Numbered from the stretch's first letter, positions 1 through 10,537 are shown. The stretch: 64,000 nt of DNA from Pelagihabitans sp963710535 (GCA_963710535.1 CAVQAW010000003.1:1116001-1180000), one strand, 5' to 3'. The notes: generated by a model not told the origin, from the sequence alone. Translations and numbers: made by a program.

Positions 1-134
1 GTCTCGACCTCAACATAGACAATATCGCCCAATTCGCCTTGGGCAAAATCGGTAATTCCTACCGTTGCGATATCCCCTTCGACCCTGACCCATTCATGGT
101 CTTTGGTATACTTTAATTCCGATGGTATGTTCAT
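1..134 (-). CDS. gcvH: Glycine cleavage system H protein, N-terminal part (cut by window edge)
   Basis: GcvH is the lipoyl carrier of the glycine cleavage system and shuttles the aminomethyl group between the P, T and L proteins in the cytoplasm. The 44 residues visible begin MNIPSELKYTKDHEWV and continue through a G-D-I-A-T-V-G-I-T-D-F-A-Q stretch and a G-E-L-G-D-I-V-Y-V motif, all typical of the H-protein N-terminus. The lipoylated lysine and the C-terminal half lie outside the window. The ATG at 134 is preceded by its own promoter-like sequence (154-185), so the gene is probably transcribed separately from sprA, 162 bases upstream. Confidence 0.93.
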   Translation of the reverse strand, partial: MNIPSELKYTKDHEWVRVEGDIATVGITDFAQGELGDIVYVEVE

Positions 135-153
135 TTTGTATCTTATTAACGAA

Positions 154-185
154 CAAATGTAAATGATTAAATAGAGGTATTCAAG
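154..185 (-). promoter_or_regulatory. Bacteroidota-type promoter for gcvH
   Basis: On the minus strand a TACATTTG box (154-161) matches the Bacteroidota -7 consensus TAnnTTTG. Twenty bases further upstream is CTTG (182-185), one mismatch from the -33 TTTG. It sits about 20 bases before the gcvH ATG. Prediction from consensus only. Confidence 0.5.
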
Positions 186-296
186 AAAAAAAAGCCGGTG
201 CCGGATTATTCAAAAAAAGGTTCGCCCCATGGGTTGGGAACCACGCTCTGAAGATACCGAAACTGTTCCTGTTCATTGACCGACAGATTACTGGCC

Positions 297-3200
297 TCAA
301 TTGCCGAAATTATAGCGAAGTGTAAAGCCGGTGTTGACGGTAGTTTGGGGAAATGCGGTGGAAACGGCAAACTTGGAAAACGAATGATCGTAGAAGAAGA
401 GCGCGTTCAGGTTTTTGCTCAGGGCATAATCGGCCGTAAACTTTATGGAGAGCAGGTTCTGGCCAGAGGTAATCTGGTTGTTGTCGATATCCAAATTCCT
501 GATGATGGTGATATTATCCCTTAAACTCACGTCGGCCTTGAGGTTCAAGTCGCCCTTCAAACGGGTCTTATTGCCCCCAATATTGGTCACGAACTGTACA
601 TCCTTGATCCTGTAACCCAGTCCTACCGTATATTCCCTGCCATTGATCTCGGTCATGAGGTTGTTGTCGAAACTCAAAGACATCGCTCTATCTGTGCGCA
701 CTTCGGCGAGTATGCTTACCGAATTCTGCATCTCAAAATCGACCCTGAGCAAAGGGTTGAACTGATCGGTCAACACCACGTTGTTCAAGATGAGGTCGGG
801 CAAAAGATCGTTATTTTCAGGATCTGTAGGGCTGATGCCATCGTTGATAAGTTGTTCCTTTTCCAAATTGGTCTGGAACGAATTGATACTATAGGCTGCC
901 CGGTAGCCGTGCTGCAATGAAAAACGCCTAAACTTTTTCTTGAACCATTGGTTGCGCATGAGGCCGGTATATTTGATGTTCCAATTGGGGATCGGTATCT
1001 GTCGGAACACGTCCAAGTTCACCCGATCGACATCCTGCCCGGTATAGGCCGCAAAAAAGGCTGGTAATAAAACATCTTGACTGGTCTTTCCATAAAATTC
1101 GGGAAAGCCATCGGCATCGATGGTGCCGGGGACTTGGCCACGATCGTTCACCAAGCGGTTGGCGATGGTGAGCCTATTTTCTTTGAAAATCTCGAAATAG
1201 GTTGAATCGAACTCGTCGCTCTTTCCAAAAATGGTGCCTATCATCATGGTCGAAATGCTGAAGTTACCATAATTATTGCCCAATTGCTGGCTGTACCGAA
1301 GTTCGCCATTTTCCGTAATGATCTCGAAATTTTCCTGAAAACTGTTCGAATATTGCCGATCTGCCGTAAGGTCTATGGTCAGGTCCTGTACCGGCTGCGC
1401 CGTAGCGGTAATGTTCAGTTGCTTGTTGGTCCTCCTTATAAACTGTTCATTAAAGTCAGCAAATTGGGTCAACCAGCCATTTCGGGCCGCATCGAAACGC
1501 ACATCGGCCTGACTCCCGAACACAAAACCGAGGGTGGGCCTTGCCGAGCCGATAAAACCAATGCTTTGGGTGTACCCTGGCAATACCGTACCATTGCTTT
1601 CATTATAGTTCACGTTCAAACGCTTCACCATGGTAATGACGTCGACAGCCGTATTCCACAGCCCACTCGTTTTATCGGGTGTTTTTTCGGCAGATTTTGA
1701 TGGGTTCCCCGCTTTGTCTTTTCGAATAGCCGCCTGGCTGGCCAGGACTTTGCCATCGTTCTTCTTCAGACCCAAAAGATCGTAGAATTTCTGAAGGGTA
1801 AGGTTGGAGGTAAGGTTATGGGTGCTGGCATTTTGAACGGTATTGATCGCGGAACCGGCGACTTCGGTAAGGGCATCCCCCCCGCGCTGCCAGTCAAAAT
1901 TACTGGTATAGCTATACTGTGCCGAGATAAAATCAAGGGCGGGAATCTTATTGAATGGCACTTCATAGTTCAACTGCATCTGTTGTGCATGTCGATTGGG
2001 CTCTCCAAGATCCCAAAAACCGTCCCAGAGGCTCAGTGCCTTATCAATTTCCGAATTGGGGTCGTTCTTGTCTTCCAGATAGTTGCGCACAATATGGTTG
2101 TTCGAGGCCGTGAGGTTTAACCGAAGTGACTTGGTTAAGCTATAATTTACGGCATACTGCCAATTGAACAAATAGTTCCGCTGTTGCAGTTCGGGAAGTG
2201 ACAAAAAGTTGTTGGGATCTTCCCCGGCAGGAATTACGTTTCTGAAGGTTTGTCGGTTAAATTGCCGGTTGATATTGGAATTGACCGAAACGCTCGTTGG
2301 CAACAAACTCAAGTTCAGCTCCTTCAACCACTGCCAGTACTTACCGGTGAACAGAGAATCCTTTTTCATAAAAGGAGCAACCTCAAAAGGCTTAAAATTA
2401 TGGGTATACACCATTCCTGCTACCACGTTCTGATCTTGCAGTTGCTGTACTTCAAAATCGCGATGGTCGGTTTGGTTGTAGGAATAATTGAAGGTGAAAT
2501 TTTCTATATCGAAGAAATTGGCTTTGGCCTCTTCGCCCCTATTCTTTCGTACGCCGATCAGGTTGATGCTCGTTCTTTTGGTATAGTCTTCCGCCCGCTC
2601 CCTTAAGTTATCGGCATCCTCCTGGTCGACTGCGGTCTCGATCAAATCGTTGAGTTTGAGGTCATCAAATTCGGGATCGAATTCGGGTGTGATCTTTTGT
2701 TCGGAAATACCATAATTAAAGGGTATCTGTATGCCCCACTTGGGCGGCAGCAGTTGGCCAACGTTTACATTGGTGACCACATCATAGGAAATCGCATCTT
2801 CGCGGGCCCGCTCGTTCGGCATTTGATCGATAGCCCCAAAACCTGAAGTGCTTTTGCTTCCGGTAGCGGAAACATTCGCAAAATCGGCGATGTTGGCATC
2901 CATTGCCAAGACCGATGCCCAACCGCCATTATTGTCAAGACCTGCCAGGCGGAGCTCATTGAACCATACTTCCCCATTTGTGGCGAGGTCACTGACGTTT
3001 TTGATGCCCACCATCATACTCCGAATATTTCCCAAAGAAGGATTTCCCCGGATACCGATCCGAATTTTCCCTTCCGATCTTGGCGCAAATTCACTTACCT
3101 CAACCACTTCCCCGTTTTCCACTTCATAATAGCGAAGCTCACTTAACGGAACCCCATCATTTCGGATATTGATCCTCAAACTTTTAACCTTTTTTAAATC

Positions 3201-6200
3201 GGCCAAGGCAATGGTCATCCTGTTCGCTTCCGGCCAAATTTCATTTTCATTGCGAGCGCCGAATTCGGTAAATTTTAAAGGCAGCTCTATTTGGTAAAAG
3301 TTTTCGGTGAAATCGGTCCCGATCCTCAAAAATCCTACCAAAGGGGCTTCTGAAGGGTTTAGGGCGACCCCCACTTCTTCAGCGTGCAAAAACATTTTGA
3401 TCTTTTCGTATTGCCGAAGATCGATGTTCAAATTTTTGAACACCCCCCTTGAATCTTGAGGTTCGAGATTTCGCACCAACAGGGAAAGTGATTGTTCGTT
3501 TTGTTGGATAATGGTATTGTTATTGTTCAGTTGTTCCCTGCGCACATCGGGCGGGAGCACATAGGGGATGGGCGTACGTTGCTCGTTTTCCTGGATGTTG
3601 ACGGCATTGACCTCCAAGGTAGTGGCATCCAAAGAAGGATCTTCACCATCGGCCTGTAATGTTTTGTTGTAGGTTCGCCAATCTCCGCGAACCAAGTCAA
3701 GGGTGGCGAACCGAAGGACCACATCATCGGAAAAACCCGTCAAGTACATCCGCATGGAGCTGATCGATCTGAAATCATTGATGCCCCCGACCGAAGCGGT
3801 AAAATCGCTTAATGGTATTTTATACTGTATCCAACGCGTCCTTACCGAGCTCCCATCGGGTATCCGATTCCCGCTGAGCACCAAGGAATCCCTGATATCC
3901 GTTACATATTGGTCGTTGATTCCGGTACCGGGTTTGATCTCGACTTCATAGCTGTAATAACTGTCTACGGTGGTCATGGTCAAATCCCTATCGATATCCT
4001 CCACATCTGGAAGGGTCGTATTACCGCGGTTGTCATTGGTCACCTGTACGGGTGAATTTCCCTGGGGATTGTTGAAGTTCAGGTACCGGTTGAGGATGCT
4101 CCCCTCGCGCTGAAGGAAGTACTCATAATTATCCCTTGCGGGATCTTCCGGGGGGCCGTTATAAACCGGGGCCGTACTGCCTTCGGGAATAAAGGTGGCC
4201 TCCTGTGCGTCATCCAAACCGTCGAAACCTACATCTTGTGCCCTTCTGGTCGCTTCATCCACATCGAAAGCATAGACCAAGGCCTGGGTTTGTGGCACCC
4301 TGGCCCAATCGGTACTACGGGTTTCAGTGCTGTTTGGATCCAAGGGCAGCCCGTTTTCGTACTGTTTGCGTCCGTCTGGGAGAATATCTTCGGTAATATT
4401 GCCTAAATCGATGACCAGTTTTCCAGGTCCTGTACCGATATTGTCGACATAGGGATCCATTACCCAAAACTGTATGAATTCAACATTGGCCTGTTCAAAA
4501 TTCGTACTGCTCAATGAACGCATGATCCCAGCCCATTTCAGATCGGGCAATTGTTGTTCGAAGCTTTCAATACCGTTATCTACCGGAGAAGCATTGTAAG
4601 GGCCCCTTATGTTGGGATAATAGGCCAAGTCCAGCGTAGTCTGCTGTTGGGTTTGGCCCTGCGCTATTTCGACCTGTGGAAAAACCTCGTCGACAAAAAT
4701 GCGCCTGGTCTCATTTTTGGATATATCGCTGTCGCTGATGCTCGAAGGCCTTTGATTGGTATAAAAAATAGGGTCGATCGTATACCAGGCGAGCTTGGCA
4801 CGTTTGTATCCCTTTCCGATGGAAGTGGTCGCCATATCGGCAATTTCTTTGGGCACACTGGCCAAGGTCCATCCCAAGGAAGAACGGATATCGATCAATG
4901 CCTGTGACCCTTCGAAATCATCCAAATAGGTCGTGGTTTCCCCTTCGAAATCGGCATTTTTCGGAGAACTCGGTTTTAGCCAGGCAATCTCGCCCCTAAG
5001 GGAGAGGTTTGAAGGCACATCGGTATCGATATTGGGCAGTTTGTTGACCAAACGGGTCAACAACGGTATTTCGGTCGAAAAATTTCCATTGAGTCCGAAA
5101 ACGGTATTGTTCACCGGTTCAACCCCGAAATTGGATTTTTGTGTCAGTGGCCTTTCGTTCAAATTCAGCAAGGTGGCCCCCATCACAAAATTCTTATTGA
5201 TTTGGTGCTCTACATTGACTCCCGTAAATCGCCTTGTCTGCTGGCCGAAAACCGCATTGTTTTCAACGGATATGTTGATGGGCGTATTGGAAGCTTCCAA
5301 GCTCGGGTCGAGGATCTGTACCGTCCCGGCCTGATAGTTTACCGTATAGTCGATGCCCTCCTGTAATTGCCTTCCGCCCGCAGTTACCCTGACCGAACCC
5401 CTCGGAACATTGAACGCACCTATGGGAATACCGTTGCTGCCTTCCGATTTGTATCTCCCTTTCAAAATGAATTTGTTCTGTTCCGGATTTTGGAGTGCAG
5501 CCGCCTTGGTGAGCGCATACATATCGCGGAAAACATAGCGCTTCTGGTTCTCGTTGTAATCTTGCTGGTTGGGCGAATCATAATTGCCGGTCGTGCCCTG
5601 CCCCAAGCGGTTGAACAAAAATTCCCCGAACGGTTCTACCTTGGTAAAGATGATCCTCCCCCCCCTGGTATCGACCGTGATGCCAGGCACAAAATCAAAA
5701 AAACCGTCCCCGCCGGGTTGCAGGTCGTTATAAATATTGAGGCGGTCAAAATTGAACACTTCCAAAAGAATGCGTTCCTGAAGTGCATCCGGCCAACCGG
5801 AACCTGGACCTTCGAGTACCGGGGTGATATAGTTTCTAGGGGAAGGATCGGAATACAGTATGTTCAGCTTGAAATCGTCTTGGCTCAATTGAAAGGCGCC
5901 CGTGGCATAAATATTTTTCATCATCAGGTCCCAGATGGGATCGTTGATGTTGGTAATATTGCTTTTTAGGAGTTTGAGAACTAGGGTATTGTTGTTGATC
6001 ACGGGATTGACACCTCCAGAAACCGTTGTGGCATCCAGACCCCCATTGGCAAACTCCCCTACCTGAAAAACCTCTCCGTTGTAGATATACTGAAACGCTA
6101 CCCCAAGTACCTCGTCATTGCTCAGGCGTTGGTTCAAAGAAACGTATCCCAATTGGGAATTGAAATCGTAATCCCTGCCCTGCTCCAATTTTCGGGCATT

Positions 6201-7547
6201 TTCCAAAATAGCGAAATCGGTGCCTTGGGAAGCTTGGTATCCGGTAGTGATATTAAAACCGTTGTCGACCGTTGCGATATCGCGAATGTCGGCCGTCAAC
6301 ACCCCCTGGCCGGTGGTGATCAACCCTGGATCATAGTCGTTGGCATTGTTGCGCGGAAGTGCATTGTTGAGGCCCAAAAAGTTATAAAAACCCGCAGGAT
6401 CACCATTGGCTCGCCCGATCCTGGTTTTATCGGGATCTGATTCCCCCAAATCCTGGATGGCTACGATGTTTCTGACGTTCAAGGTTTGCTGGCTTCGGTT
6501 GGTGACCCATACTTCCAATCTGGTAATCTGTACCTGACTTTTGATAAAAGGATAATTCTCGAGTGCGGTATCGTAGTTATCCCTGAAATATTGGGCAAGG
6601 AAAAAGTGCTTGTCTTCATCGTAATCGAGTGCCAACAACGAAAAATCGTTGAGGGTACCCCCGCCTTGCGCCACAACGGTGTTGTTCTGTGATCGTTGTT
6701 CGGAGAAGACCGCCGTAACGGTGGTCCTGCCAAATTGTAGTTCTGTCTTGACCCCAAAAAGACTCTGTGCCCCTTGAATAAGGGAACTGTTGAGCGGCAT
6801 GTTCACGTTGCCCACCTCTATCTTGCGAATGATATCGTCTTCGGTAGGGGTGTAATCCAATTTCACGATATTCTGGAAATCGAAGGTGGCTTCGGTATCA
6901 TAGTTTGCCGTTACCTGTAGCCTTTCCCCAATTTTGCCCAACATGCTGAGGCTGATCCTTTGGTCAAAATCGAAGGCCAGGTTGGTTCGGTTTCTCGGGG
7001 AAAGGGCCGGATTATCGTTCTTTTGCCAGATTATGCCAAGATCCATGGCCACGGATCCCTGTGGGATCACTTCTATGGTATTGCCCCCAAAGACCGACTG
7101 AAAGAAGTCGTTGTTCACATAAAAATTGGGCAAAAGGTTTTTTCTGGCCTCTTCGCTTCCTTCCTTCTTGCCCGAGTAGGCATCCGATTTTTCTTTAAAA
7201 TAATCCTTGATGCCTTCTTTTCGCACCAATTCCAAATATTGTTCGGGGGTGAGGATGATGGGGTAGCCAATATCGAAATCGCCAACCTTCGAAGAATAGA
7301 TATAACTATCGAGTTTGGGATCGTATATGTATTTTGAAACAATGCTTTCGGGATTTTGGAGCCGGAGCCGGCCCAGTTCAAATCCTGTCTTTAGGGAGTC
7401 TATTTCCTGCCCCAGGGAGTCGAGCTGCTGTTCGTTGCCGGGTTCTTCGTCTTGGGCATAGGCGGTGTTCGTTGCCAATGAACATAGCACGAATAAGAAA
7501 ATAAGCTTAAATGAAAATTTAAGAATTGTTTTTGCCCCTTTTTTCAA
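297..7547 (-). CDS. sprA: SprA, type IX secretion system outer-membrane translocon / gliding motility protein
   Basis: SprA forms the very large outer-membrane beta-barrel pore through which type IX secretion system (T9SS) cargo leaves the cell in Bacteroidota; in gliding species it is also needed for motility. The 2416-residue product has the expected size. It opens with a Sec signal peptide (basic KKGAK, hydrophobic core, likely cleavage after AYA at residue 31) and ends in beta-strand-rich sequence closing with YNFGN. The start is a TTG; no in-frame ATG precedes the signal peptide and the ruvA stop lies only 5 bases upstream. ruvA-sprA is therefore probably one operon. The mini type IX cargo protein at 50985-51332 fits a working T9SS. 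Confidence 0.96.
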   Translation of the reverse strand: MKKGAKTILKFSFKLIFLFVLCSLATNTAYAQDEEPGNEQQLDSLGQEIDSLKTGFELGRLRLQNPESIVSKYIYDPKLDSYIYSSKVGDFDIGYPIILTPEQYLELVRKEGIKDYFKEKSDAYSGKKEGSEEARKNLLPNFYVNNDFFQSVFGGNTIEVIPQGSVAMDLGIIWQKNDNPALSPRNRTNLAFDFDQRISLSMLGKIGERLQVTANYDTEATFDFQNIVKLDYTPTEDDIIRKIEVGNVNMPLNSSLIQGAQSLFGVKTELQFGRTTVTAVFSEQRSQNNTVVAQGGGTLNDFSLLALDYDEDKHFFLAQYFRDNYDTALENYPFIKSQVQITRLEVWVTNRSQQTLNVRNIVAIQDLGESDPDKTRIGRANGDPAGFYNFLGLNNALPRNNANDYDPGLITTGQGVLTADIRDIATVDNGFNITTGYQASQGTDFAILENARKLEQGRDYDFNSQLGYVSLNQRLSNDEVLGVAFQYIYNGEVFQVGEFANGGLDATTVSGGVNPVINNNTLVLKLLKSNITNINDPIWDLMMKNIYATGAFQLSQDDFKLNILYSDPSPRNYITPVLEGPGSGWPDALQERILLEVFNFDRLNIYNDLQPGGDGFFDFVPGITVDTRGGRIIFTKVEPFGEFLFNRLGQGTTGNYDSPNQQDYNENQKRYVFRDMYALTKAAALQNPEQNKFILKGRYKSEGSNGIPIGAFNVPRGSVRVTAGGRQLQEGIDYTVNYQAGTVQILDPSLEASNTPINISVENNAVFGQQTRRFTGVNVEHQINKNFVMGATLLNLNERPLTQKSNFGVEPVNNTVFGLNGNFSTEIPLLTRLVNKLPNIDTDVPSNLSLRGEIAWLKPSSPKNADFEGETTTYLDDFEGSQALIDIRSSLGWTLASVPKEIADMATTSIGKGYKRAKLAWYTIDPIFYTNQRPSSISDSDISKNETRRIFVDEVFPQVEIAQGQTQQQTTLDLAYYPNIRGPYNASPVDNGIESFEQQLPDLKWAGIMRSLSSTNFEQANVEFIQFWVMDPYVDNIGTGPGKLVIDLGNITEDILPDGRKQYENGLPLDPNSTETRSTDWARVPQTQALVYAFDVDEATRRAQDVGFDGLDDAQEATFIPEGSTAPVYNGPPEDPARDNYEYFLQREGSILNRYLNFNNPQGNSPVQVTNDNRGNTTLPDVEDIDRDLTMTTVDSYYSYEVEIKPGTGINDQYVTDIRDSLVLSGNRIPDGSSVRTRWIQYKIPLSDFTASVGGINDFRSISSMRMYLTGFSDDVVLRFATLDLVRGDWRTYNKTLQADGEDPSLDATTLEVNAVNIQENEQRTPIPYVLPPDVRREQLNNNNTIIQQNEQSLSLLVRNLEPQDSRGVFKNLNIDLRQYEKIKMFLHAEEVGVALNPSEAPLVGFLRIGTDFTENFYQIELPLKFTEFGARNENEIWPEANRMTIALADLKKVKSLRINIRNDGVPLSELRYYEVENGEVVEVSEFAPRSEGKIRIGIRGNPSLGNIRSMMVGIKNVSDLATNGEVWFNELRLAGLDNNGGWASVLAMDANIADFANVSATGSKSTSGFGAIDQMPNERAREDAISYDVVTNVNVGQLLPPKWGIQIPFNYGISEQKITPEFDPEFDDLKLNDLIETAVDQEDADNLRERAEDYTKRTSINLIGVRKNRGEEAKANFFDIENFTFNYSYNQTDHRDFEVQQLQDQNVVAGMVYTHNFKPFEVAPFMKKDSLFTGKYWQWLKELNLSLLPTSVSVNSNINRQFNRQTFRNVIPAGEDPNNFLSLPELQQRNYLFNWQYAVNYSLTKSLRLNLTASNNHIVRNYLEDKNDPNSEIDKALSLWDGFWDLGEPNRHAQQMQLNYEVPFNKIPALDFISAQYSYTSNFDWQRGGDALTEVAGSAINTVQNASTHNLTSNLTLQKFYDLLGLKKNDGKVLASQAAIRKDKAGNPSKSAEKTPDKTSGLWNTAVDVITMVKRLNVNYNESNGTVLPGYTQSIGFIGSARPTLGFVFGSQADVRFDAARNGWLTQFADFNEQFIRRTNKQLNITATAQPVQDLTIDLTADRQYSNSFQENFEIITENGELRYSQQLGNNYGNFSISTMMIGTIFGKSDEFDSTYFEIFKENRLTIANRLVNDRGQVPGTIDADGFPEFYGKTSQDVLLPAFFAAYTGQDVDRVNLDVFRQIPIPNWNIKYTGLMRNQWFKKKFRRFSLQHGYRAAYSINSFQTNLEKEQLINDGISPTDPENNDLLPDLILNNVVLTDQFNPLLRVDFEMQNSVSILAEVRTDRAMSLSFDNNLMTEINGREYTVGLGYRIKDVQFVTNIGGNKTRLKGDLNLKADVSLRDNITIIRNLDIDNNQITSGQNLLSIKFTADYALSKNLNALFFYDHSFSKFAVSTAFPQTTVNTGFTLRYNFGN

Positions 7548-7552
7548 ACTGA

Positions 7553-8134
7553 TTACAAGTTTTTCAGCGTCTGTTTTATGATGTTCTCAACGCTTAGAGA
7601 GGGATCTTGGGCCAATACCTTGTCAACAACCCTTTCGGCCTGCTTTCGTACGAATCCAAGAACCTCTAATGCAGATAACGCTTCATCTTTATTTGTATTG
7701 TTCGAAATGTGGGAAACTTCGTCTATTCCGTAGATTTTGAGAATTTTGTCCTTTAGGTCCAAAATAACACGTTGTGCCGTCTTGGCGCCGATACCCTTTA
7801 TGGCCTGAATCACCGGCACATTCCCGTTTGCGATGGCATCTCTAATTTGGGTCGGCTCCATGGAAGAAAGCATGGTGCGGGCGATACTCGATCCGATACC
7901 TGAAACGGAGAGTAAAAGGCGGAAGATTTCCCTTTCGGATTGTTCCGCAAAACCGAACAAGGTATGGGCATCTTCCTTGATCTGCAAATGGGTGAACAAC
8001 AGCAGTTGTTCCGAATCGGGAATTTTGGAGTAGGTATGCAGTGAAATGTTTACAAAATAGCCCACACCTCCGCATTCGATGACCACGTGGGTGGGGTATT
8101 TCTCCACCAGCTTGCCTTTTAAATGATTGATCAT
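7553..8134 (-). CDS. ruvA: Holliday junction branch migration protein RuvA
   Basis: RuvA binds four-way DNA junctions and loads the RuvB motor during recombinational repair. The 193-residue protein has the usual layout: an N-terminal OB-like domain (about 1-63), two helix-hairpin-helix motifs (G-I-G-S-S-I-A near residue 80 and G-I-G-A-K-T-A near 115), a linker, and a small C-terminal RuvB-binding domain. The ATG at 8134 is clear. A TACGTTTG box at 8198-8205 could be its -7 element, but no good -33 box accompanies it. sprA follows after 5 bases. The partner ruvB is elsewhere in the window (16148-17170). Confidence 0.96.
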   Translation of the reverse strand: MINHLKGKLVEKYPTHVVIECGGVGYFVNISLHTYSKIPDSEQLLLFTHLQIKEDAHTLFGFAEQSEREIFRLLLSVSGIGSSIARTMLSSMEPTQIRDAIANGNVPVIQAIKGIGAKTAQRVILDLKDKILKIYGIDEVSHISNNTNKDEALSALEVLGFVRKQAERVVDKVLAQDPSLSVENIIKQTLKNL

Positions 8135-8212
8135 GACTTAGGTTAGACGGTTGTATTGTTTTGGTTCAGCTATATTCACTTGAACGGCATCATTGGGCAA
8201 ACGTAAACTGCC

Positions 8213-10510
8213 CTATGTTTTGGATGCTTTCGCCTTCTTTCTTTTCTCCCTTTCCTGGGCATCGATGACGGCCACCGCTGTCATATTCACCATTTCGTCT
8301 ACACTGGCGCCAAGCTGCAAAATATGCACCGATTTGCTCAGCCCTACCATGATGGGTCCGATCGAATCGGATCCATTCATTTCCTTGAGCAGTTTATAAG
8401 TGATATTGGCGGCCTCCAAGTTGGGAAATATCAAGGTGTTCACCTTTTTTCCGGCCAATTTCGAAAAAGGGAATTGGCTTTGGTGAAGTTCCTTGTTGAG
8501 TGCGAAATCGATTTGAATCTCCCCATCTGCCACCAATTCGGGGTTACTGTTGTGCAAAATCCTTAACGCCTCCCTTACTTTGATCGCATGGGGGTGGGAT
8601 GAAGATCCAAAATTCGCATAGGACAACAGGGCCATTACGGGATCAAACCCAAAAGTCATGGCCACATTGGCCGTCATCAAGGCGATCTCGGCGATTTCTT
8701 CCGCATTGGGGTCGATATTGATCGAGGTATCTGCCAGAAACATGGGCCCACGGTCGGTGATCATGATGTTTACCGCAGAAACGCGCTTCACGTTGGCCGC
8801 TCTTCCAATGACCTCAAATACAGGTTTTACCACAGTGGGATAGGCCCTTGAATATCCTGAAATCATACCGTCGGCATCGCCTTCACGCACCATCATGGCC
8901 CCAAAATAATTGCGTTCCCTCATTTTGAGTTTTGCACTGTACAGGGTAGTACCGCTTCTTTGGCGTTTTGCCCAAAAATTGGTGGCATATCGGAGCCTCA
9001 TTTCATCGGAGGATTCGTCATTGGGGTCTATGATGGCCACATCACTGTCGAATTCCAGCTCTCGTTTCAGCTCCATGATGATCTCGGTATTGCCAAGTAA
9101 AATGGGAATGGCGATACCTTCCTCATAGGCTATTTGGGCCGCTTTCAAAACATCGAGTTGATCGGCTTCGGCAAAAACGATCTTTTTGGCGTTGGCCTTT
9201 GCCCTGCTGTGAAGTAACCGCACCACCTTATTGTCCTTTCCAGATCTTTGCAACAGCTCTTCCCTGTATTTGTCCCAGTCCTCGATAGGTGCTTTTGCCA
9301 CTCCGCTCTCCATAGCGGCTTTGGCGACGGCGGGCGGAATTTCCGCGATCAAGCGTTGATCGAACGGCTTAGGGATGATGTACTCCTTGCCGAAAGTGAG
9401 CCGGGTTTCCCCATAGGCAATGTTCACTTGTTCCGGCACCGGCTCACGGGTCAATTTGGCCAAGGCCTTGACCGCAGCCATCTTCATTTCCTCATTGATC
9501 GTGGTTGCACGAACATCAAGCGCGCCCCTAAAAATAAAGGGAAATCCGAGTACGTTGTTCACTTGATTGGGATGATCGGACCGGCCCGTGGCCATGATAA
9601 TGTCTTTGCGCGTTTGAATCGCAAGGTCATATTTAATCTCGGGGTCGGGATTCGCCATCGCGAATACGATGGGGTTTTTGGCCATCGATTTGAGCATTTC
9701 CGGGGTGACGATATCCGCAATCGATAGCCCGATAAAAACGTCGGCATCTTTCATCGCTTCTGCCAGGGTATCTATTTTTCGCTTTGTTGCAAATTCAAGC
9801 TTGGATGGCGCAATATTTTCGGCATCCATGCGAATGACCCCTTTGCTATCGAGCATCACTATATTCTCCGTCTTCGCGCCAAAAGCCTTGTACAATTTGG
9901 TACAGGAAACGGCAGCGGCCCCTGCCCCGTTGACCACGATGCGCACCTCGGAAATCTTCTTCTTCGCGATTTCCAAGGCATTCAACAAAGCGGCTGCTGA
10001 AATAATGGCGGTACCATGTTGATCGTCGTGCATCACGGGTATGTCCAACTCTTCTTTGAGTCTTCGTTCAATTTCGAATGCTTCGGGGGCTTTGATATCC
10101 TCCAAATTGATGCCTCCGAAAGTAGGGGCGATCATTTTGACGGTCTCTACGAATTTATCTATGTCTTTGGTGTCGATTTCAATATCCATTCCATCGATAT
10201 CTGCAAATATTTTAAAGAGCAGGCATTTGCCCTCCATCACCGGTTTGGATGCTTCTGGGCCGATATCGCCCAAGCCAAGGACTGCGGTACCGTTGGAGAT
10301 GACGGCTACCAAGTTGCCCTTGGCGGTGTACTTGTAAACATTATCTTTCTTTTTTGCGATTTCCAGGCAAGGTTCCGCGACTCCGGGAGAGTAGGCCAAA
10401 GCAAGATCTCTTTGGGTAGCGTAAGGTTTGGTGGGCACTATCTTGATCTTCCCAGGTTGGGGCTTGGCATGATAAATTAAGGCCTCCCGTCTTTGTTTGC
10501 TCTTGCTCAT
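8213..10510 (-). CDS. maeB: NADP-dependent malic enzyme with C-terminal phosphotransacetylase-like domain
   Basis: MaeB decarboxylates malate to pyruvate with reduction of NADP. The 765-residue product has the two-domain MaeB layout: a malic enzyme domain (about 1-430) with F-G-G-I-N-L-E-D-I substrate-site and N-G-A-G-A-A-A cofactor-binding motifs, then a phosphate acetyl/butyryltransferase-like domain (about 440-760) with G-D-A-D-G-M-I-S-G. In characterised MaeB proteins the second domain is regulatory rather than an active transferase. Start is ATG at 10510, with a TAAATTTG box 20 bases upstream. With pckA in the same window this is a gluconeogenic/anaplerotic gene, but the two are not linked in an operon. 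Confidence 0.95.
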   Translation of the reverse strand: MSKSKQRREALIYHAKPQPGKIKIVPTKPYATQRDLALAYSPGVAEPCLEIAKKKDNVYKYTAKGNLVAVISNGTAVLGLGDIGPEASKPVMEGKCLLFKIFADIDGMDIEIDTKDIDKFVETVKMIAPTFGGINLEDIKAPEAFEIERRLKEELDIPVMHDDQHGTAIISAAALLNALEIAKKKISEVRIVVNGAGAAAVSCTKLYKAFGAKTENIVMLDSKGVIRMDAENIAPSKLEFATKRKIDTLAEAMKDADVFIGLSIADIVTPEMLKSMAKNPIVFAMANPDPEIKYDLAIQTRKDIIMATGRSDHPNQVNNVLGFPFIFRGALDVRATTINEEMKMAAVKALAKLTREPVPEQVNIAYGETRLTFGKEYIIPKPFDQRLIAEIPPAVAKAAMESGVAKAPIEDWDKYREELLQRSGKDNKVVRLLHSRAKANAKKIVFAEADQLDVLKAAQIAYEEGIAIPILLGNTEIIMELKRELEFDSDVAIIDPNDESSDEMRLRYATNFWAKRQRSGTTLYSAKLKMRERNYFGAMMVREGDADGMISGYSRAYPTVVKPVFEVIGRAANVKRVSAVNIMITDRGPMFLADTSINIDPNAEEIAEIALMTANVAMTFGFDPVMALLSYANFGSSSHPHAIKVREALRILHNSNPELVADGEIQIDFALNKELHQSQFPFSKLAGKKVNTLIFPNLEAANITYKLLKEMNGSDSIGPIMVGLSKSVHILQLGASVDEMVNMTAVAVIDAQEREKRKKAKASKT

Positions 10511-10529
10511 CTGCGATTGTTTTGGTTTG

Positions 10530-10537
10530 CAAATTTA
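10530..10537 (-). promoter_or_regulatory. -7 promoter box for maeB
   Basis: TAAATTTG on the minus strand fits TAnnTTTG exactly and sits 20 bases before the maeB ATG. No clear -33 TTTG at the usual spacing was seen. Confidence 0.4.

Noticed and set aside
180..225. Short GC hairpin with T-run downstream of sprA (around GCCGGTGCCGG)
   Set aside because: The palindrome leaves a 2-base loop and only a 4-bp stem, too weak to list as a terminator despite the adjacent T-run on the minus strand.
5367..5969. 200-codon open frame opposite sprA, one of many in this gene
   Set aside because: sprA is long and moderately GC-rich, so chance antisense frames are expected; none shows a family pattern.
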